A stretch of 64,000 nucleotides of DNA from Chloroflexota bacterium. GTDB taxonomy: Bacteria; Chloroflexota; UBA6077; JACCZL01. The notes below the pieces were generated by a model that was not told the origin of the DNA, searched no databases, and was given only the letters and a program-made list of their open reading frames with translations. Numbering within the stretch: the first letter of the stretch is position 1; every line of letters begins with the position of its first letter. Made by a program: the position numbers and the translations under genes. The stretch lies in contig JADZEM010000135.1 of assembly GCA_020850535.1 (NCBI GenBank), forward strand, positions 62,001 to 126,000, read 5' to 3'. This document shows positions 61,942-64,000 of this stretch, one piece after another.

Positions 61942-62613
61942 TCAGCGGCGCGCGGCGATAGCTCGCACCAGGTCTGACCGGCTGACCATGCCGCGAATCG
62001 CGCCGCCAGTCATCACGGGCACGCGCTTGATGTGGTGCTCGGCCAGCAGCGTGGCGATCTCTTCGACCGTCGCGCTCTCGGTGACGCTGATGACCTGCCC
62101 GGTCATCACCTCGGAGACCGTCGCGCCGATGTGGCCGATGACGTCGGCCTCGCTGACGATGCCGACGATCTTGCCGTCTGGATCCTCGACGGGCATGCCG
62201 CTGATGTTATGGTAGGCCAGCAGCTTGGCTGCATCCTCCACCAGCATGTCCGAGCCGACGGTGACGATCTCGCGGGCCATGATGTCGCGGGCGGTCAGGC
62301 CCGCCTGGCTGCCGGCCGAGGCCGCGACCGTGTCCGGGTGCAGGCTGGCGTGCAGATCCTGGAAGTTGGTGCTGCCGGCCTGCACGGACACCTGGAAGGT
62401 GAGCACGCGCTCATCCTCGAGACGGAGGACGCCGCGCAGGACAATGGCGTTCTGCTCGACCTCCTCATCGGGGACGCCCGGCGGCACGACGGCGATCAAC
62501 TCGCCGCCCCGGACGACCAGCGAGACGGCCTCCTGGCCGGCATCTGAGGGCAGGTCAGCGAAGCCGGGCGCGGTGACCCGCCCAGCCGCATCGGCGATGG
62601 TCTGGCGTTTCAT
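61942..62613 (-). CDS. CBS-domain pair protein with N-terminal beta-rich domain
   Basis: 223 residues. ATG at 62613 with GGGAG upstream. Residues about 107-220 are two CBS motifs (ARDIMAREIVTVG, ISGMPVEDPDGKIVGIVSEADVI; VSEVMTGQVISVTESATVEEIA, IKRVPVMTGGAIRGMVSRSDLVRA), which usually bind adenosine nucleotides as an energy sensor. Residues 1-105 form a separate beta-rich region (VSLVVRGGELIAVVPPG, RVLTFQVSVQAG) that I do not recognise. No transporter or enzyme is fused, so it is probably a regulator. Confidence 0.85.
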   Translation of the reverse strand: MKRQTIADAAGRVTAPGFADLPSDAGQEAVSLVVRGGELIAVVPPGVPDEEVEQNAIVLRGVLRLEDERVLTFQVSVQAGSTNFQDLHASLHPDTVAASAGSQAGLTARDIMAREIVTVGSDMLVEDAAKLLAYHNISGMPVEDPDGKIVGIVSEADVIGHIGATVSEVMTGQVISVTESATVEEIATLLAEHHIKRVPVMTGGAIRGMVSRSDLVRAIAARR

Positions 62614-62979
62614 CGGAGGCTCTCCCGTCGCAGCAGTGATCGGTCCGGGCAGTGAGGCGCTCGCCACGCTCCAGGCATGATGCTGGGCAGGCAGGAAAAC
62701 GGTCAAGCCCCAGCGGGTCAGACGCACGGCGACCGCAGGGTGAAATCGGCCTGGGGAGTCGATGCGGCGTCGGCGGAGGGCGGGCTGCTGTTGGCTTGCT
62801 GACATCGTGGGCGCTTCCTGGCGGGGAATGCTTCTGCGGGCCGGCCGGCTCGCGCGATACTGGTGAGGCGAGTCCGAGCGGCGCGGGCAAGGCTGTGTCG
62901 GGGCCGCGTGCTGGAAGCTGACGGCGAGAGATCGGGACGGGCAGGCAGGTCGCCCGCCCGGCAGGCGGGAGGACGGCCA
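62614..62979. other. Divergent intergenic region, 366 bp
   Basis: Between the CBS gene (minus) and the DUF962 gene (plus). An open frame runs through part of it, but without coding character. A GATACT -10-like word at 62858-62863 is the only promoter hint. Confidence 0.4.
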
Positions 62980-63306
62980 ATGCTGAGCTGGATCACCAGG
63001 GGGCGCACGAGCGCCGAGTGGGTCACGGAGTACGCAAAGGGTCACACGCACCCCGTGAATCAGGTGTGCCACGCGTTCGGCATCCCGATGATCGCGGCGT
63101 CGGTCCCGCTGTTTCTGGTGTCGCTGGTGCTGGGCCGGTTCTGGCGTGTGCCGCTGGCGCTGTTCAGCATCGGGTGGGGATTCCAGTTTGTGGGGCACGC
63201 CTTTGAGGGAAAGCCGCCGGAGTTCTTCAGCGATCCACGGTTTCTGTTCGTCGGGGTGCGGTGGTGGGCCACGAAGATGCTCAAGCGGGTGGGAGCAGCA
63301 TCGTAG
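62980..63306 (+). CDS. DUF962/Mpo1-like membrane protein
   Basis: 108 residues. ATG at 62980 with GGGAGGA 8 bases upstream. Conserved HTHPVNQVCHAFGIPMI at the N-terminus and QFVGHAFEGKPPEF at the C-terminus hold the His residues that bind iron in yeast Mpo1, a dioxygenase acting on 2-hydroxy fatty acids. Two hydrophobic helices lie between them. The bacterial function is unproven. Its stop codon lies inside the first unit of a heptamer array. Confidence 0.8.
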   Translation: MLSWITRGRTSAEWVTEYAKGHTHPVNQVCHAFGIPMIAASVPLFLVSLVLGRFWRVPLALFSIGWGFQFVGHAFEGKPPEFFSDPRFLFVGVRWWATKMLKRVGAAS

Positions 63307-63378
63307 GGCGTGGGCCGTAGAGCGTGGGCCGTAGAGCGTGGGCCGTAGGGCGTGGGCCGTAGGGCGTGGGCCGTGGGC
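63302..63378. repeat. Heptamer array, 11 alternating CGTAGNN/CGTGGGC units
   Basis: Eleven 7-bp units alternating CGTAGGG or CGTAGAG with CGTGGGC, giving a 14-bp higher-order period. The first unit contains the TAG stop codon of the DUF962 gene. Confidence 0.9.
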
Positions 63379-63493
63379 GGCGGGTGGTCCGCTCCGTGCG
63401 ACTGAGGTCTCCTGGGCGTGGCGCAGCAGTGCGCCTGGACCCATACCTGAGTCCATGCCTGAGCCCATATCTGAGAAGGAGGCCTGTCTCACG

Positions 63494-63793
63494 ATGCCAC
63501 GACAGCAGCGCAGTCAGCGCCAGGAACCACGCCACCAGGAGCCACAGCACCAGGAGCCACAGCACCAGGAGCCACAGCACGAGCAGCCGTCGTCGCAGGA
63601 GCGCCAGTTTGCCGTCGGGGACCGGGTCCGCGCCAAGATCACCAATCGGACCGGCGAGGTGACCCAGGTCGTTCAGGACGGCGCGACGGATACGGTAACG
63701 GTCTCCTACGACGGCGAGCCGCAGGACGACTATCTGACGACCCCGGCGCGCGAGGGGGCGGAGCTGCCGCGCACGCTGGTGGACCCGGCGTAG
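63494..63793 (+). CDS. Small protein: HQEPQ repeats plus KOW/SH3-like domain
   Basis: 99 residues. ATG at 63494 with AAGGAGG 11 bases upstream. Residues about 10-35 are a disordered Gln/His/Glu/Pro stretch with three exact HQEPQ units coded by a 15-bp tandem repeat (63533-63577). Residues about 37-99 form a small beta-barrel-like domain (QFAVGDRVRAKITNRTGEV, VSYDGEPQDDYL). It may bind nucleic acid or protein; function unknown. Confidence 0.65.
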   Translation: MPRQQRSQRQEPRHQEPQHQEPQHQEPQHEQPSSQERQFAVGDRVRAKITNRTGEVTQVVQDGATDTVTVSYDGEPQDDYLTTPAREGAELPRTLVDPA

Positions 63794-64000
63794 CGGCATC
63801 TGATCCCCACAGTCGGGACGTGGCGGCGTCCCTGTTTCGCTGCACTGCCCGTTTCAGGTCGTGTGCGCGCTGTGAGCGTTGCTCTCGGCGAGCGTTGTAC
63901 AATCCGACCCCCACGCCTGCTGCCGACTCTGGCCGGTGCTGGTGGTGCGTCTCCATTCGGGCAGATCGCTCGCGCGTGTCGCCTGCCCGTGCCAAGTCGA
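63794..64000. other. Terminal 207 bp, no gene seen
   Basis: No coding sequence, hairpin or repeat of the families above could be supported. TTGTACAAT at about 63895-63903 is a short palindrome and the only AT-rich word. Confidence 0.4.

Noticed and set aside
1-64000. tRNA or rRNA genes
   Set aside because: No T-loop (GGTTCGAATCC-type) with matching acceptor arms and no rRNA-like sequence was seen by eye; a covariance search would be decisive.

Overview
The window is high-GC bacterial DNA with densely packed genes on both strands, and it reads like a chromosome segment of an uncultured Chloroflexota bacterium. This placement is an inference, not a phylogeny. It rests on Tat-type lipoprotein substrate-binding proteins with long Ala/Pro/Lys/Glu tethers, two LLM-class (F420-type) oxidoreductases, a TrpB2-type enzyme, IclR-controlled ABC uptake operons, many Gfo/Idh/MocA-type catabolic enzymes and abundant short intergenic palindromes. 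I saw no rRNA, tRNA, CRISPR array, prophage or complete insertion sequence.

Region 1-9.8 kb: the 3' part of an atypical SDR, a small acidic protein, a CxxCxGxG zinc-type protein, two neighbouring chemoreceptors without che genes, a fusion of two alpha/beta-hydrolase domains, and a TrpB2-like synthase. Region 9.7-19.6 kb (mostly minus strand): HAD phosphatase and uridine-kinase-like pair, a DUF2306 membrane protein, a cysteine-desulfurase-like aminotransferase, a deletion-scarred nitronate monooxygenase remnant, methylmalonate-semialdehyde dehydrogenase, and a sugar ABC operon (binding protein plus two permeases, no ATPase). Region 20-34 kb: an IclR regulator divergent from the sugar operon, a Gfo/Idh/MocA dehydrogenase, amidase, polyferredoxin, inositol-monophosphatase-like protein, then divergent nucleoside hydrolase and urate oxidase, a serine beta-lactamase-like hydrolase, LLM oxidoreductase, mannonate dehydratase, a CnbZ/RidA-type deaminase and a methyltransferase. 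Region 34-41 kb: a peptide/oligosaccharide-type ABC operon ending in a beta-propeller protein, divergent from a second IclR regulator coupled to a second Gfo/Idh/MocA enzyme. Region 41-50 kb: a truncated surface-protein remnant, a tight recD2-mutS pair, and a convergent GGDEF-EAL protein. Region 50-64 kb: a Tat-exported SMP-30-like protein, a complete urea ABC operon urtABCDE, a second LLM oxidoreductase, DprA, a 2-hydroxyacid dehydrogenase, a CBS protein and small membrane or structural proteins.

Metabolic theme: uptake and oxidation of sugars or polyols and sugar acids (ABC importers, Gfo/Idh/MocA enzymes, mannonate dehydratase, MMSDH, SMP-30, IclR control), together with nitrogen scavenging (nucleoside hydrolase, urate oxidase, amidase, urea transport). 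The regulators sit divergently from the operons they probably control, and each shared intergenic region contains a clear palindrome.

The most notable non-coding content is repetitive. There is a 217-bp MITE-like family with CAGGGCGATTGC inverted ends. Two full copies are each flanked by a perfect 10-bp direct repeat, and there is one 108-bp derivative and several solo ends. There are also five arrays of a CGTRGNN heptanucleotide, two of which lie directly downstream of a TATACT -10-like box, so they would form the mRNA leader of the next gene. Two other palindromic repeat families are present, one of which apparently serves as a bidirectional terminator and as the urtA-urtB intergenic hairpin.
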